Part shown: piece by piece, positions 27,462 through 35,708 of the stretch
Layout: each line of letters opens with the position of its first letter
Numbering within the stretch: the first letter of the stretch is position 1
Assembly (NCBI GenBank): GCA_040387515.1
Contig: JAZKDP010000021.1
Coordinates: forward strand, 5,707-69,706
DNA from: Methylotenera_A sp040387515
GTDB lineage: Bacteria; Pseudomonadota; Gammaproteobacteria; Burkholderiales; Methylophilaceae
DNA: 64,000 nucleotides
Reading direction: 5' to 3'
Notes under the pieces: generated by a model
Database searches by the model: none
Told to the model about the DNA's origin: nothing
Seen by the model: only the letters and a program-made list of their open reading frames with translations
Position numbers and translations under genes: made by a program

Positions 27462-28382
27462 TTAGCTATCTTGCGCCATTGCAGGCTCTACAGGTTTATG
27501 TTGACGAATGCTGATGTAAGAAATCGTGATGAGTGACAAACCGATTAGCAACATGCCAATTGTTTCCATGTGATCAGGCACTTCATTTAGCTGTATCCAG
27601 GCTGCTATCACGCCAATTACTGGCGCCAACATAGACGCCATACTGGCTACGCCTGCAGGCAAGCGTTGTAGCGCATATAACCATAATAACCAAGCCAATG
27701 CGCCACTTAAAAACACGTTGAACAATACCGAGCCAATAAAATAGCCTGTCCATTGAATGGGCGCCGCGGGTACGATAAGGGCAATTGCCACCATCGGTAC
27801 TGAACCTAACAGCATTGGCCAAGCACTTAAATTGAGCAAATCTAAATTTGGGCGCCGCTGATGCAGTTTTTTAGAAATAATCGCCGATAACGCCCATGAA
27901 ACGCCTGAACATAAGGCCAAAAACATGCTAAAGCCATCGGCCTTGATATGTAGCGGATCAAAAATCAACACCATGCCAAATACACCTGAGACCACCGCTA
28001 ACCATTGCCAGCCTTGAACTTTTTCGCCCAACATTGGCCATGCGAATAACATTACCCAAAATGGCATGGTATAAGTCAAAACAGCAGTTTTACCAGCTCC
28101 ACCTTCTACCAACGCCCAAACCAACAGCCCTGTAAAGCCAATTGTTTGTAGCAAACCCAGCACTAGCATGGTGGGAAATTCTTTTAAACCCATTGGTCTT
28201 TTGCTAAAAAACATCACTACAAATAGCACAACCGCGCCAAAAAAAGTGCGTATCGCAGCAAACTGAAAAGGCCCTGCGTATTGCAGCGCGCTTTTCATCA
28301 CCACCCAGTTATAACCCCAAATAATGGTTAATACCAGCAGCGCGATGAACGCGCGAATAGTCACTTTTGTGCTGTTTTGCAT
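27462..28382 (-). CDS. EamA/DMT-family transporter
   Basis: The 306-residue protein has ten membrane helices in two five-helix EamA halves, each opened by a segment like TIIWGYNWVVMKSAL or LCSGVSWALSAIISKKL. Substrate is not readable; the superfamily exports metabolites. It follows the MarR and NTF2-like genes in the same direction (52 bp gap from the NTF2-like gene), so MarR-controlled export is likely. Confidence 0.9.
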   Translation of the reverse strand: MQNSTKVTIRAFIALLVLTIIWGYNWVVMKSALQYAGPFQFAAIRTFFGAVVLFVVMFFSKRPMGLKEFPTMLVLGLLQTIGFTGLLVWALVEGGAGKTAVLTYTMPFWVMLFAWPMLGEKVQGWQWLAVVSGVFGMVLIFDPLHIKADGFSMFLALCSGVSWALSAIISKKLHQRRPNLDLLNLSAWPMLLGSVPMVAIALIVPAAPIQWTGYFIGSVLFNVFLSGALAWLLWLYALQRLPAGVASMASMLAPVIGVIAAWIQLNEVPDHMETIGMLLIGLSLITISYISIRQHKPVEPAMAQDS

Positions 28383-28434
28383 GGTTTTATACCTTGTTTA
28401 CGGTCTTAAATTTAACTGCACTTTAAGAACTCTA

Positions 28435-28812
28435 CTAATTCCAAATATGCGTTACTGCTTTCCAAGCGCCATCAGCTTGTTTACGATAAACAAGGTGTAC
28501 ATTGCCACCGAAAGTTTGGCGCGCACCTTCTGCATCAATCATAGCACCTGCCCAATTACCGCGCTGATAGGCTAAATTGCCATCTGCTACCGCTTCAGTT
28601 AATGTCAATTTATGATCAATAACACCTGCTTCAATCAACCCCGCAAAGAATGCTTGAATTGCCTCTGTTCCAATTACTGGTGCACCAGCTGGCGCTGGCA
28701 TTACCGTTGCATTGGCATCATATAGTTGCGCAATATCTGCTGGTTTTTTTGCATTAAATGCTTGGTCAAATTTTGCGTTGATTGCGGTTATTTCTGTTTG
28801 AATATTGCTCAT
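28435..28812 (-). CDS. NTF2-like/SnoaL-type small protein
   Basis: The 125-residue protein has the DUF4440/NTF2-like cone fold, seen in INAKFDQAFNAKKPADIAQLYDANATVMPAPAGAPVIGTEAIQAFF-type order (helix, helix, strand). Family members include isomerases, cyclases and proteins of unknown role, so the activity cannot be named. It is the middle gene of a likely marR operon, 60 bp after marR and 52 bp before the EamA transporter. Confidence 0.78.
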   Translation of the reverse strand: MSNIQTEITAINAKFDQAFNAKKPADIAQLYDANATVMPAPAGAPVIGTEAIQAFFAGLIEAGVIDHKLTLTEAVADGNLAYQRGNWAGAMIDAEGARQTFGGNVHLVYRKQADGAWKAVTHIWN

Positions 28813-28872
28813 TTGATTACTCTCCTAAAAAATTTAATTACTCATTAACGTTAACTGATATTAAGCAGTGCG

Positions 28873-29376
28873 TTAAATAAGCGCAGGAATACCCATATTT
28901 ATTAGCCCCAACAACTGCTGAAGCTGCACGCGTTTTTCTTCATCTAAAGCCTGCATACACTGCCTTAGGCGCCGATAATAATCCGGCATCACCACGTCCA
29001 ATTTAGCCTGTCCCGCACTGGTTAACTGTATTTTCACGCTGCGTCTATCTTCTTTGGCAAACACCCTAGTCACCAAACCGTGTTGTTCTAAACCGTCTAA
29101 CAATCCAGTCATGCTCGCGCGCGTCACACCTAATTTTTCTGCCAAAATGGATGGAGTAGAAGTGCTTGATTCTTCGCGCATTAATAGAATTAACACCCAC
29201 CATCTACCCTGCAATAAATCGTGTTTGCTTAAGCATGCATCCAATGCAAGCGACAAATCCGTCGCCACACGTAGCAAATATAAAAAGCCAGAAATTGCCG
29301 TCACATCCGCGTCAGGATAGCGGTCAGCGAATTTGCCTAATATTTCTGGCGTTGGAAGATCTCTTAGTTGTAGCAT
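28873..29376 (-). CDS. MarR-family transcriptional regulator
   Basis: The 167-residue protein has the winged-helix MarR core: STPSILAEKLGVTRASMTGLLDGLEQHGLVTR recognition region (about 77-108) and the wing FAKEDRRSVKIQLTSAG. The N-terminal helices carry a TDLSLALDACLSKHDL segment. It is the first gene of the run marR, NTF2-like, EamA, and an 8-bp-arm palindrome covers its own promoter, which suggests autorepression with the downstream exporter as target. Confidence 0.92.
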   Translation of the reverse strand: MLQLRDLPTPEILGKFADRYPDADVTAISGFLYLLRVATDLSLALDACLSKHDLLQGRWWVLILLMREESSTSTPSILAEKLGVTRASMTGLLDGLEQHGLVTRVFAKEDRRSVKIQLTSAGQAKLDVVMPDYYRRLRQCMQALDEEKRVQLQQLLGLINMGIPALI

Positions 29377-29389
29377 AGTTAGGTATATT

Positions 29390-29409
29390 ATAGTTAGCCA
29401 ACTAACTAT
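29390..29409. promoter_or_regulatory. Palindromic MarR-type operator upstream of marR
   Basis: ATAGTTAG (29390-29397) and CTAACTAT (29402-29409) form perfect 8-bp arms with a 4-bp centre. A further direct copy, ATAGTTAG, lies at 29375-29382 at the marR start codon. This size and place fit autoregulation by the MarR-type protein; binding is inferred. Confidence 0.65.
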
Positions 29410-29504
29410 GTCAACAACTTTATTATTAGTTTATTTATGGGCTTAGATATTGGCTAAATTATTTATCGGAGTATATTTAAACTGCTAATAAGCAGGAGAA
29501 GAAC

Positions 29505-29936
29505 ATGAAAACTTTACAACAAGTGTTAAATGACAAAAAGCATAAAGAAATCATTAGCATCGCGCCAAATCGTCCCGTTTTTGATGCGTTGGTTATTCTG
29601 GCTGAGTATAAAGTTGGCGCTTTAGCTGTCATACAAGATGGCCGATTAGTTGGTATTTTTTCAGAACGTGATTACGCGCGTGAAGTGATATTAAAAGGCC
29701 GCTCATCCAAAACGACCCAAGTATCCGAGGTAATGACGCACAAGGTGATTACAGGCGAACCCAATGATTTGGTTGAAGCAACGCTGAGCATGATGAGTGA
29801 AAAGCGTATTCGTCATTTGCCGGTGATGCATGACAAAATGATATTAGGCATGCTGTCGCTGGGTGACTTGGTGAAAGAGACAATCGCCTACCAACAACGC
29901 TTAATCAAAGAGTTAGAACAATATATTTGTGGCTAA
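29505..29936 (+). CDS. Tandem CBS-domain protein
   Basis: The 143-residue protein consists of one CBS pair: first repeat about 14-65 with ALVILAEYKVGALAVIQDGRLVGIFSERDYAR, second about 78-135 with KRIRHLPVMHDKMILGMLSLGDLV. Such stand-alone pairs bind adenosyl ligands and regulate partners. No partner gene is attached. A GGAG-type ribosome site precedes the ATG at 29505. The gene is monocistronic and divergent from marR. Confidence 0.9.
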   Translation: MKTLQQVLNDKKHKEIISIAPNRPVFDALVILAEYKVGALAVIQDGRLVGIFSERDYAREVILKGRSSKTTQVSEVMTHKVITGEPNDLVEATLSMMSEKRIRHLPVMHDKMILGMLSLGDLVKETIAYQQRLIKELEQYICG

Positions 29937-30126
29937 TTTAGGTATTTAACCTGATTAATGATGCCAAGCTCATGAAAATACGTAAGCAGAGTTAATGTCT
30001 AACCGTAGGTACTAAACCAAACACCACGCGCACAATGCAGTCATACAAACAAGCAACGAATTAAAGAAATTTAATTATGCTTGTTGTGAATATAAATTTG
30101 TACTTAATTTAAAAAGGAGATTTATC

Positions 30127-30198
30127 ATGTGGACAACACCAGCAGCGACAGAAATGCGTTTTGGCTTTGAAGTGACCATGTACGTCATGAATAAATAA
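30127..30198 (+). CDS. pqqA: Coenzyme PQQ precursor peptide PqqA (orphan)
   Basis: The 23-residue product MWTTPAATEMRFGFEVTMYV (first 20) ends MNK. It has the MW-PA start and the E15-V-T-x-Y19 core whose Glu and Tyr are crosslinked by PqqE to build pyrroloquinoline quinone, and closely follows the 23-residue enterobacterial PqqA pattern. A strong AAGGAGA ribosome site lies 6 bases upstream and a strong terminator follows at 30216. No pqqB, C, D or E lies within the window, so the peptide is used in trans by enzymes encoded elsewhere. It is too short for ordinary gene callers. Confidence 0.92.
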   Translation: MWTTPAATEMRFGFEVTMYVMNK

Positions 30199-30215
30199 GC
30201 TGAAATTAAGTCCTT

Positions 30216-30245
30216 AAAAAGGGAGCAATTGCTCCCTTTTTTATT
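30216..30245 (+). terminator. Rho-independent terminator after pqqA
   Basis: AAAAAGGGAGCAATTGCTCCC is followed by TTTTTT (30 bases in all), a perfect palindrome with self-complementary arms. It lies 18 bp past the pqqA stop, giving a very short monocistronic pqqA transcript. It can also end the convergent YjbQ-type gene. Confidence 0.93.
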
Positions 30246-30254
30246 TTACCGATT

Positions 30255-30674
30255 CTAATCGCCAATAATTTTAACTAACACACGTTTTTTGCGTCTGCCG
30301 TCAAACTCACCATAGAATATCTGCTCCCAAGGCCCAAAATCCAAGCGTCCTTCGGTAATCGCTACCACCACTTCACGCCCCATGATTTGCCGTTTCATGT
30401 GTGCATCTGCGTTATCTTCGCCTGTATCGTTATGCCGATAGCTGCTCACTGGCTCATGCGGCGCAAGGCGCTCAAGCCATTGAGTGTAATCGTGATGCAA
30501 TCCACGCTCATCGTCATTAATAAACACGCTGGCGGTAATATGCATTGCATTCACTAAAACCAAGCCTTCGCGCACACCGCTTTCTCGCAAGCACTCGTTA
30601 ATCTGCTCTGTAATACGAATAAATGCCACGCGGGTTGGCGGATTAAACCAAAGTTCTTTACGATAGCTTTTCAT
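30255..30674 (-). CDS. YjbQ/UPF0047-family protein
   Basis: The 139-residue protein matches the UPF0047/YjbQ family: HITASVFINDDERGLHHDY, then SSYRHNDTGEDNADAHMKRQIMG, then the EGRLDFGPWEQIFYGEFDGRR end with conserved His, Asp and Glu. Weak thiamine-phosphate-synthase activity has been reported for some members, but the true role is unsettled. The gene is convergent with pqqA and separated from soxYZ by a terminator. Confidence 0.9.
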   Translation of the reverse strand: MKSYRKELWFNPPTRVAFIRITEQINECLRESGVREGLVLVNAMHITASVFINDDERGLHHDYTQWLERLAPHEPVSSYRHNDTGEDNADAHMKRQIMGREVVVAITEGRLDFGPWEQIFYGEFDGRRKKRVLVKIIGD

Positions 30675-30762
30675 ATTTATTCCTTAATTTTCCCATTATT
30701 GCGTCAATTTTAGCACCGCCAGTTGCTAACACACACGACATTAATCATTATTTAGGCAATAA

Positions 30763-30788
30763 AAAAGGCTTCTCAAAAGAAGCCTTTT
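30763..30788 (-). terminator. Rho-independent terminator after soxYZ
   Basis: AAAAGGCTTCT and AGAAGCCTTTT form perfect 11-bp arms around CAAA (30774-30777), with further A/T runs outside. It ends the SoxYZ-like gene 30 bp past its stop. Confidence 0.9.
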
Positions 30789-30817
30789 AAACAAGATTTT
30801 TCACGTAATTTAGCTGG

Positions 30818-31621
30818 TTAACTTTTCACTTCAACTACATGCGTAAAGCTTTTACCTTCATTATCAGTCGCTAGCACTTCTAGTTTACCTGGCTCTTTTG
30901 GCACAAAATTAAATTTAAAATAAGGGTCTTCCGCTGTGCCAACACCCACATCTACTGTCATCACGGGTTTGCCATTATAGGTAAATTCGGTTTTTTTAAT
31001 ATAAAAAGCCGGTACAAAACCTTGCGAAACCAAATCACGCTGTAAACCAGTGCGCATAACGTGTTTGATATTAAATGTGGCTGGCGTTGCCACACCAAAT
31101 TTCGTTGGCGTTTGTACATTCATTTTAATTCTGCCCGCTGCTGCACGCGTTGCCGCTTCATCATTCTCTACCGCGCCACCACAACCGCCAGCTGCACGCA
31201 CTTCACGCGAAGCTAAATACAATTTTCCATCTGCTGTTTCGCCCACTAAACGCACAAAACCGTCTGTCTCAAAACGAATCCGTGTCGATAAATGAAAGTC
31301 GTTCAGCGCATCCGTTAAATGATAAGTAGCAGTTAATGGAATAGGATTTGAATCCACAAAAGCATACAATTTTTTAATGACCACACCATTAGCCGCTGCG
31401 CTATCAATGGTGTAAGTAACTGGCACCTGCGCACCGCTTTCAGCGCGACGCGGCGCATCAACCTTCATAAAAGTCACTTCTTGCATATCGCGTTTTGCAA
31501 AAAATGCTTCTTTCATCACAGGCCATAATTCCGGGTTGGACTCAGCTATAGCATTTTGCGCAGTCCCAATTAAAATGCTGGCGGCAATCAATGTGCTGAA
31601 TAAATATTGTTTTGTTTTCAT
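30818..31621 (-). CDS. Quinoprotein dehydrogenase-associated SoxYZ-like carrier protein
   Basis: The 267-residue protein has a signal peptide (cleavage after about residue 26), a SoxY-like domain (about 30-155) ending in the GGCGG-like segment AAGGCGGAVEN that carries the cysteine arm, and a SoxZ-like domain (about 165-267). SoxY and SoxZ are fused in one chain. This arrangement is a known family tied to PQQ-dependent alcohol dehydrogenases rather than thiosulfate oxidation. No other sox gene is present in the window. The pqqA gene lies 600 bp away. The precise substrate on the Cys is unknown. Confidence 0.88.
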   Translation of the reverse strand: MKTKQYLFSTLIAASILIGTAQNAIAESNPELWPVMKEAFFAKRDMQEVTFMKVDAPRRAESGAQVPVTYTIDSAAANGVVIKKLYAFVDSNPIPLTATYHLTDALNDFHLSTRIRFETDGFVRLVGETADGKLYLASREVRAAGGCGGAVENDEAATRAAAGRIKMNVQTPTKFGVATPATFNIKHVMRTGLQRDLVSQGFVPAFYIKKTEFTYNGKPVMTVDVGVGTAEDPYFKFNFVPKEPGKLEVLATDNEGKSFTHVVEVKS

Positions 31622-31740
31622 GGCTTATCTCCACCCACTTCATTGACCTACGTGAATATGCAAAATTAACTGAATAAATAACGTATTTAATATAAATTTG
31701 GACTGCTGGCGACCATTTTAGTTTTTATCAATCATTAGTA

Positions 31741-31756
31741 TGTGACTGGCATCACA
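31741..31756. promoter_or_regulatory. CRP/FNR-type palindrome upstream of soxYZ
   Basis: TGTGACTGGCATCACA is a perfect TGTGA-N6-TCACA match to the CRP consensus, 120 bp upstream of the soxYZ start and 87 bp past the VOC gene stop. That places it in the soxYZ upstream region. Binding of a CRP-like factor is inferred from the palindrome alone. Confidence 0.5.
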
Positions 31757-31842
31757 CAAACCAACTCCACTCTTACATCCAGCTAATTCAACTTAGCTGC
31801 TTAAACGCAAGCGCTTAATCTAAAGTGCATAACCCTAACGAC

Positions 31843-32235
31843 TTAAACGTTGCGAAATTCCTCAAAATTTAGCTCAATACCATTCCCAGCTGGGTCTTTA
31901 AAATTTATCTGCTTAACACCATTCAATAATGTGCGCGTGGTATAAGCGATTTGGTGCGCTTGCAAATGTGCTTCCATCGCAGGCATATCGGTGAAAGTGA
32001 ACGATACGTGATCATAAGTACCATTCACATGCAAATCTGGCGCGCCGACACCTTTGTTATACTCAGCAATATGCACCACATCGTTATCGCCAATATACAA
32101 CCAAAATCCGTAACTAGTAGTTGCTATGCGCGGCCCAACTTTTAAGCCGACAATATCGCAATAAAAATCACGCAACACATGCATCATGTCACGATTTGCG
32201 CGGAGGTTGATATGATTGATTTCGGTAACTGGCAT
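31843..32235 (-). CDS. VOC-superfamily (glyoxalase/dioxygenase fold) protein
   Basis: The 130-residue protein has the paired beta-alpha-beta-beta-beta VOC units: ITEINHINLRANRDMMHVLRDFYCDIVGL (start with conserved His) and GTYDHVSFTFTDMPAMEAHL, ending in NFKDPAGNGIELNFEE with the conserved Glu. A metal site of His/Glu type is likely. Substrate unknown; fosfomycin-resistance and glyoxalase-like roles are both possible for this shape. Confidence 0.82.
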   Translation of the reverse strand: MPVTEINHINLRANRDMMHVLRDFYCDIVGLKVGPRIATTSYGFWLYIGDNDVVHIAEYNKGVGAPDLHVNGTYDHVSFTFTDMPAMEAHLQAHQIAYTTRTLLNGVKQINFKDPAGNGIELNFEEFRNV

Positions 32236-32341
32236 AATATTCAGACTCTCAAATAAAATCGTAACTAATATCCGGCTCGCTATTCATAAATCTGCTGAAT
32301 TTCCAATACTAAAAATACAATTCACGATGCGAGAACTAGGC

Positions 32342-32382
32342 ACATCTGCGTAGGCAGTACGATTAGTACGGCAAGCGGATGT
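32342..32382. other. Long imperfect hairpin downstream of aspS
   Basis: ACATCTGC (32342-32349) pairs with GCGGATGT (32375-32382) with one G-U, and inner arms GCAGTAC (32354-32360) and GTACGGC (32366-32372) pair with one mismatch. It lies about 30 bp past the aspS stop and is richer in G+C than its flanks. It has no T run, so it is not a standard terminator. It may be a 3' mRNA structure or a repeat element; I cannot identify it. Confidence 0.45.
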
Positions 32383-32410
32383 AACAACGTTATCGCGAAG
32401 TGAGTGCATT

Positions 32411-34201
32411 TTAAGCGGCTGGATTTTGTGACCGCACTCTAATATGCAATTCCCTCAACTGCTTCTCATCCACCTCATTCGGTGCATTCGTCATCAAGCA
32501 TTGCGCACGTTGGGTTTTTGGGAAGGCAATCACGTCTCGGATGGATTCTGCGCCAGCCATTAATGTTACCAAACGGTCTAAACCGAATGCCAGGCCGCCA
32601 TGCGGAGGAGCGCCGTATTGCAAGGCATCTAGCAAGAAGCCGAATTTTTCTTGTGCCTCTTCTTTGCTGATTTTGAGTGCATCGAATACTTTTGATTGAA
32701 TCTCTTGTTTATGGATACGCACTGAACCGCCGCCTACTTCCCAGCCGTTTAATACCATATCGTAAGCTTTTGAAAGCGCCGCGCCAGGGTTAGAAGTTAA
32801 CAAGTCTTCGTGACCATCTTTTGGTGCGGTGAATGGATGATGTAACGCTGTCCAGCGGTCGTTTTCTTCATCGTGTTCAAACATTGGGAAATCGACTACC
32901 CACAAAGGCGCCCAAGCGCGGCCATCAACATGACCTTTATCGTGACCGACTTTTAAGCGTAATGCGCCCAATGCTTCATTCACTACTTTAGTTTTATCTG
33001 CGCCAAAGAAGACGATGTCGCCATTCTGTGCGCCAGTACGGTCGATAATCGCTTGCAATGCTGTAGCGTGAATATTTTTAACGATTGGGCTTTGCAGTCC
33101 TTCTTCATTCAATTTAGTGATGTCGTTAATTTTGATGTAAGCCAAACCTTTTGCGCCGTAGATTTTGACGAATTCGGTGTAAGCATCAATCTCGCTACGC
33201 GCAATTGCAGCGCCATTTGGCACGCGCAAGGCAGCAACACGACCACCAGCCATATTGGCCGCGCCTGCAAACACTTTAAAATCCACATCTTTCATCACAT
33301 CGGAAAGCTCAGTGATTTCTAAAGTCACGCGCATATCAGGTTTATCTGAACCGTAACGATTCATCGCTTCAGCAAAGCTCATACGCGGAAAAGCGGCTGG
33401 CAAATCGACGTTTTGTACGGATTTAAGCATTTGTCGAATCATCTCTTCGACAATATCCATAATCTCGTTTTCACTCAAAAATGAAGTCTCAATATCCACT
33501 TGAGTGAATTCTGGCTGACGATCAGCACGTAAATCTTCATCGCGGAAACATTTTGTGATTTGGAAATAACGGTCGAAACCTGACACCATTAACAATTGTT
33601 TGAATAATTGCGGTGATTGCGGCAAGGCAAAGAACTGACCAGCATGCACACGGCTTGGCACCAAGTAGTCGCGTGCACCTTCGGGCGTACTGCGCGTTAA
33701 CATAGGCGTTTCCACTTCAATAAAACCGTTTACATCCAAATAATCACGCAAAGTTTTAGCCACGCGATAACGCAACATCATGTTTTTTTGCATCGCTGGG
33801 CGGCGTAGGTCAATGTAGCGATGTTCAAGCCTTACAGTTTCAGTCAGGTTTTCGTCATCTAACATAAATGGCGGCGTAAGCGATGCGTTTAAAATCTCTA
33901 TTTCAGTCGCAATCATTTCTACTTCGCCAGTAGCTAAGTTAGCGTTCACTGCGCCGTCTGGGCGTGCGCGTACAACACATACAATTCTTAATACATATTC
34001 ACTACGTACACTTTCAGCAATCGCAAATGCAGCTTGTGTATCTGGATTAATCACAATTTGCGCCATACCTTCACGGTCGCGCAAATCGATGAAAATCACG
34101 CCACCATGATCGCGACGGCGATGCGCCCAGCCGCATAAACTAACAGTTTGGCCGATGTGGGTGCGGTTTAAGTGGCCGCAATAATGTGTACGCATAGTCA
34201 T
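32411..34201 (-). CDS. aspS: Aspartyl-tRNA synthetase AspS
   Basis: This class II synthetase charges tRNA-Asp (and in some bacteria tRNA-Asn). The 596-residue chain has the N-terminal OB anticodon-binding domain (RTHYCGHLNRTHIGQTVSLCGW), the bacterial insertion domain, and the class II motifs: FRDEDLRADRQPEFTQ (motif 2) and AFGLDRLVTLMAG (motif 3). The family start usually corresponds to MRTHYC, so translation may begin at 34195 instead. It is followed upstream by DUF502 and FmdB-type genes in the same direction, a common betaproteobacterial grouping. Confidence 0.97.
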   Translation of the reverse strand: MTMRTHYCGHLNRTHIGQTVSLCGWAHRRRDHGGVIFIDLRDREGMAQIVINPDTQAAFAIAESVRSEYVLRIVCVVRARPDGAVNANLATGEVEMIATEIEILNASLTPPFMLDDENLTETVRLEHRYIDLRRPAMQKNMMLRYRVAKTLRDYLDVNGFIEVETPMLTRSTPEGARDYLVPSRVHAGQFFALPQSPQLFKQLLMVSGFDRYFQITKCFRDEDLRADRQPEFTQVDIETSFLSENEIMDIVEEMIRQMLKSVQNVDLPAAFPRMSFAEAMNRYGSDKPDMRVTLEITELSDVMKDVDFKVFAGAANMAGGRVAALRVPNGAAIARSEIDAYTEFVKIYGAKGLAYIKINDITKLNEEGLQSPIVKNIHATALQAIIDRTGAQNGDIVFFGADKTKVVNEALGALRLKVGHDKGHVDGRAWAPLWVVDFPMFEHDEENDRWTALHHPFTAPKDGHEDLLTSNPGAALSKAYDMVLNGWEVGGGSVRIHKQEIQSKVFDALKISKEEAQEKFGFLLDALQYGAPPHGGLAFGLDRLVTLMAGAESIRDVIAFPKTQRAQCLMTNAPNEVDEKQLRELHIRVRSQNPAA

Positions 34202-34259
34202 AAAAATAGATTTCGTTAATCAGTTAAATGTAAAAGTTAGTAATTCTTAAATAGCAATC

Positions 34260-34874
34260 TTAAAGCGGTAATTCGCGTGTTTTGCGGTCTTTTGGCGTTA
34301 CAGTACCCATGCTGATGATGTACTTTAAAGCCTCGTCCACGCTCATATCCAGTTCAATTACATCTGCCCGAGGCAGCATTAGGAAAAAGCCAGAAGTAGG
34401 GTTTGGAGTAGTAGGCACATAAACACTGACATAATCACCCACTAAATGATTGCTCACATCGCCACCAGGCACGCCAGTTAAGAAAGCAATAGTCCAACTG
34501 CCTTCGCGTGGATATTGAACTAATAATGCTTTGCGAAACGCATTGCCAGAATCTGAAAATAAAGTATCAGACACTTGTTTAACACTGGAATAAATGCTTT
34601 TTACAAACGGCACGCGTGAAAGCAAATTCTCCCACAAGGCAATTAATTGTTGCCCAAAGATATTAGTCGCAATAAGGCCTGTGACAAAAATAATCACCAA
34701 AGTGAGAATCGCACCCAAGCCGGGCATATTAAAACCAAATACATTTTCAGGCTGCCAAGCTTCCGGTAGCAGTAGCAAGCTTTGATCCATGGTTTGAATC
34801 AGCGTGGCCACCACCCAAATGGTGATAAACAACGGCACTAATACCAGCAGGCCAGTAATAAAATATTTTTTCAT
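34260..34874 (-). CDS. DUF502 membrane protein
   Basis: The 204-residue protein has two membrane helices (about 5-25 and 52-75) followed by a soluble domain, with the family markers GLLVLVPLFITIWVV and PNPTSGFFLMLPRADV. Function is unknown. It lies between the FmdB-type gene and aspS, where DUF502 genes are usual in betaproteobacteria. Confidence 0.9.
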   Translation of the reverse strand: MKKYFITGLLVLVPLFITIWVVATLIQTMDQSLLLLPEAWQPENVFGFNMPGLGAILTLVIIFVTGLIATNIFGQQLIALWENLLSRVPFVKSIYSSVKQVSDTLFSDSGNAFRKALLVQYPREGSWTIAFLTGVPGGDVSNHLVGDYVSVYVPTTPNPTSGFFLMLPRADVIELDMSVDEALKYIISMGTVTPKDRKTRELPL

Positions 34875-34909
34875 GTTAATTCAATGGATTAGATTAATGG
34901 CAGCTGCTT

Positions 34910-35188
34910 TTAATGGCAGGCGCAACCAGTTTTGCAGGCAGCAGGCGCATCCGTTTTGCTGGTTGTAGATTCTGTGGATTCACTTGAAGATGGCTTACTT
35001 ACTTTTTTATCTTTAAAATCAGTCGCATACCAGCCACTACCACTCAGCTGAAAACTAGGCGCAGAAAGCATTTTGCAAAAAGTTTCTTGATCGCAATTAG
35101 GGCATGTGGCGGTGCTTGAATCACTTATTTTGCGCAGCAACTCTAGTTTGTGGCCACAGCTGGTGCATTGGAAATCATAAATTGGCAT
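34910..35188 (-). CDS. FmdB-type zinc-ribbon protein
   Basis: The 92-residue protein begins MPIYDFQCTSCGHKLELLRKI and has a four-Cys zinc ribbon (C8, C11, C34, C37 approximately), typical of the FmdB regulatory-protein family. The C-terminal tail is Ser/Thr-rich and ends in CKTGCACH with extra Cys. The start lies at the left edge of the housekeeping block, next to the island. Confidence 0.9.
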   Translation of the reverse strand: MPIYDFQCTSCGHKLELLRKISDSSTATCPNCDQETFCKMLSAPSFQLSGSGWYATDFKDKKVSKPSSSESTESTTSKTDAPAACKTGCACH

Positions 35189-35708
35189 GATTTTGGCTTA
35201 TAAATTAACGTTTACTTGAAAACAAAATTATAACTGATGTGCATCAATAGTTTAACGACAAATGTTTAATTGACTGTTTTTAACGCATAAAAACAATCCA
35301 TATCAGTTACTTATTATTTTTATCATCGCCATACCAAGAGAATTTAGAGAACAAATTGCAAATTTCAGAGGCATTAAAACTACAAAGATACTAGCATTTC
35401 TTTGTCGCTCAATTTTTACAAAATTAATATAAGTAATTATCTTATAACCTGATGTTTCAAATAAAAAGACCCCAATTACGGGGTCTTTTCTTTACATATA
35501 CAATCTATTCCTTATCAGAACGGTTGTGTATACCAATCAATATGTAAACAAGTATTTTATAGTTATATATCAATAAGTTAAAATATATAATACGGGTATT
35601 TTTGTAAACAATATCTGCTTTCTAAGCAAATTTTAGTGCTTACTATTTACACTTTTGATGTCTAAAATCGATTGATACTTTACTTGAAATGCTTAACTTT
35701 TATAGCGT
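35189..35708. other. AT-rich non-coding left flank of the island
   Basis: This 520-bp stretch has no convincing gene. It contains a terminator-like hairpin (35464-35489), two direct TGTAAACA boxes (35543-35550 and 35603-35610), a TTTACACTT box (35646-35654) and long A/T runs. It probably contains the left end of the island. No tRNA fragment is seen in it. Confidence 0.6.
35464..35489. terminator. Bidirectional terminator at left edge of the island
   Basis: AAAAGACCCC and GGGGTCTTTT form perfect 10-bp arms with a 6-base loop, with A-rich and T-rich ends, so it can act on both strands. It lies 220 bp past the nucC stop, which makes it the likely end of the CBASS transcript. Confidence 0.85.
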
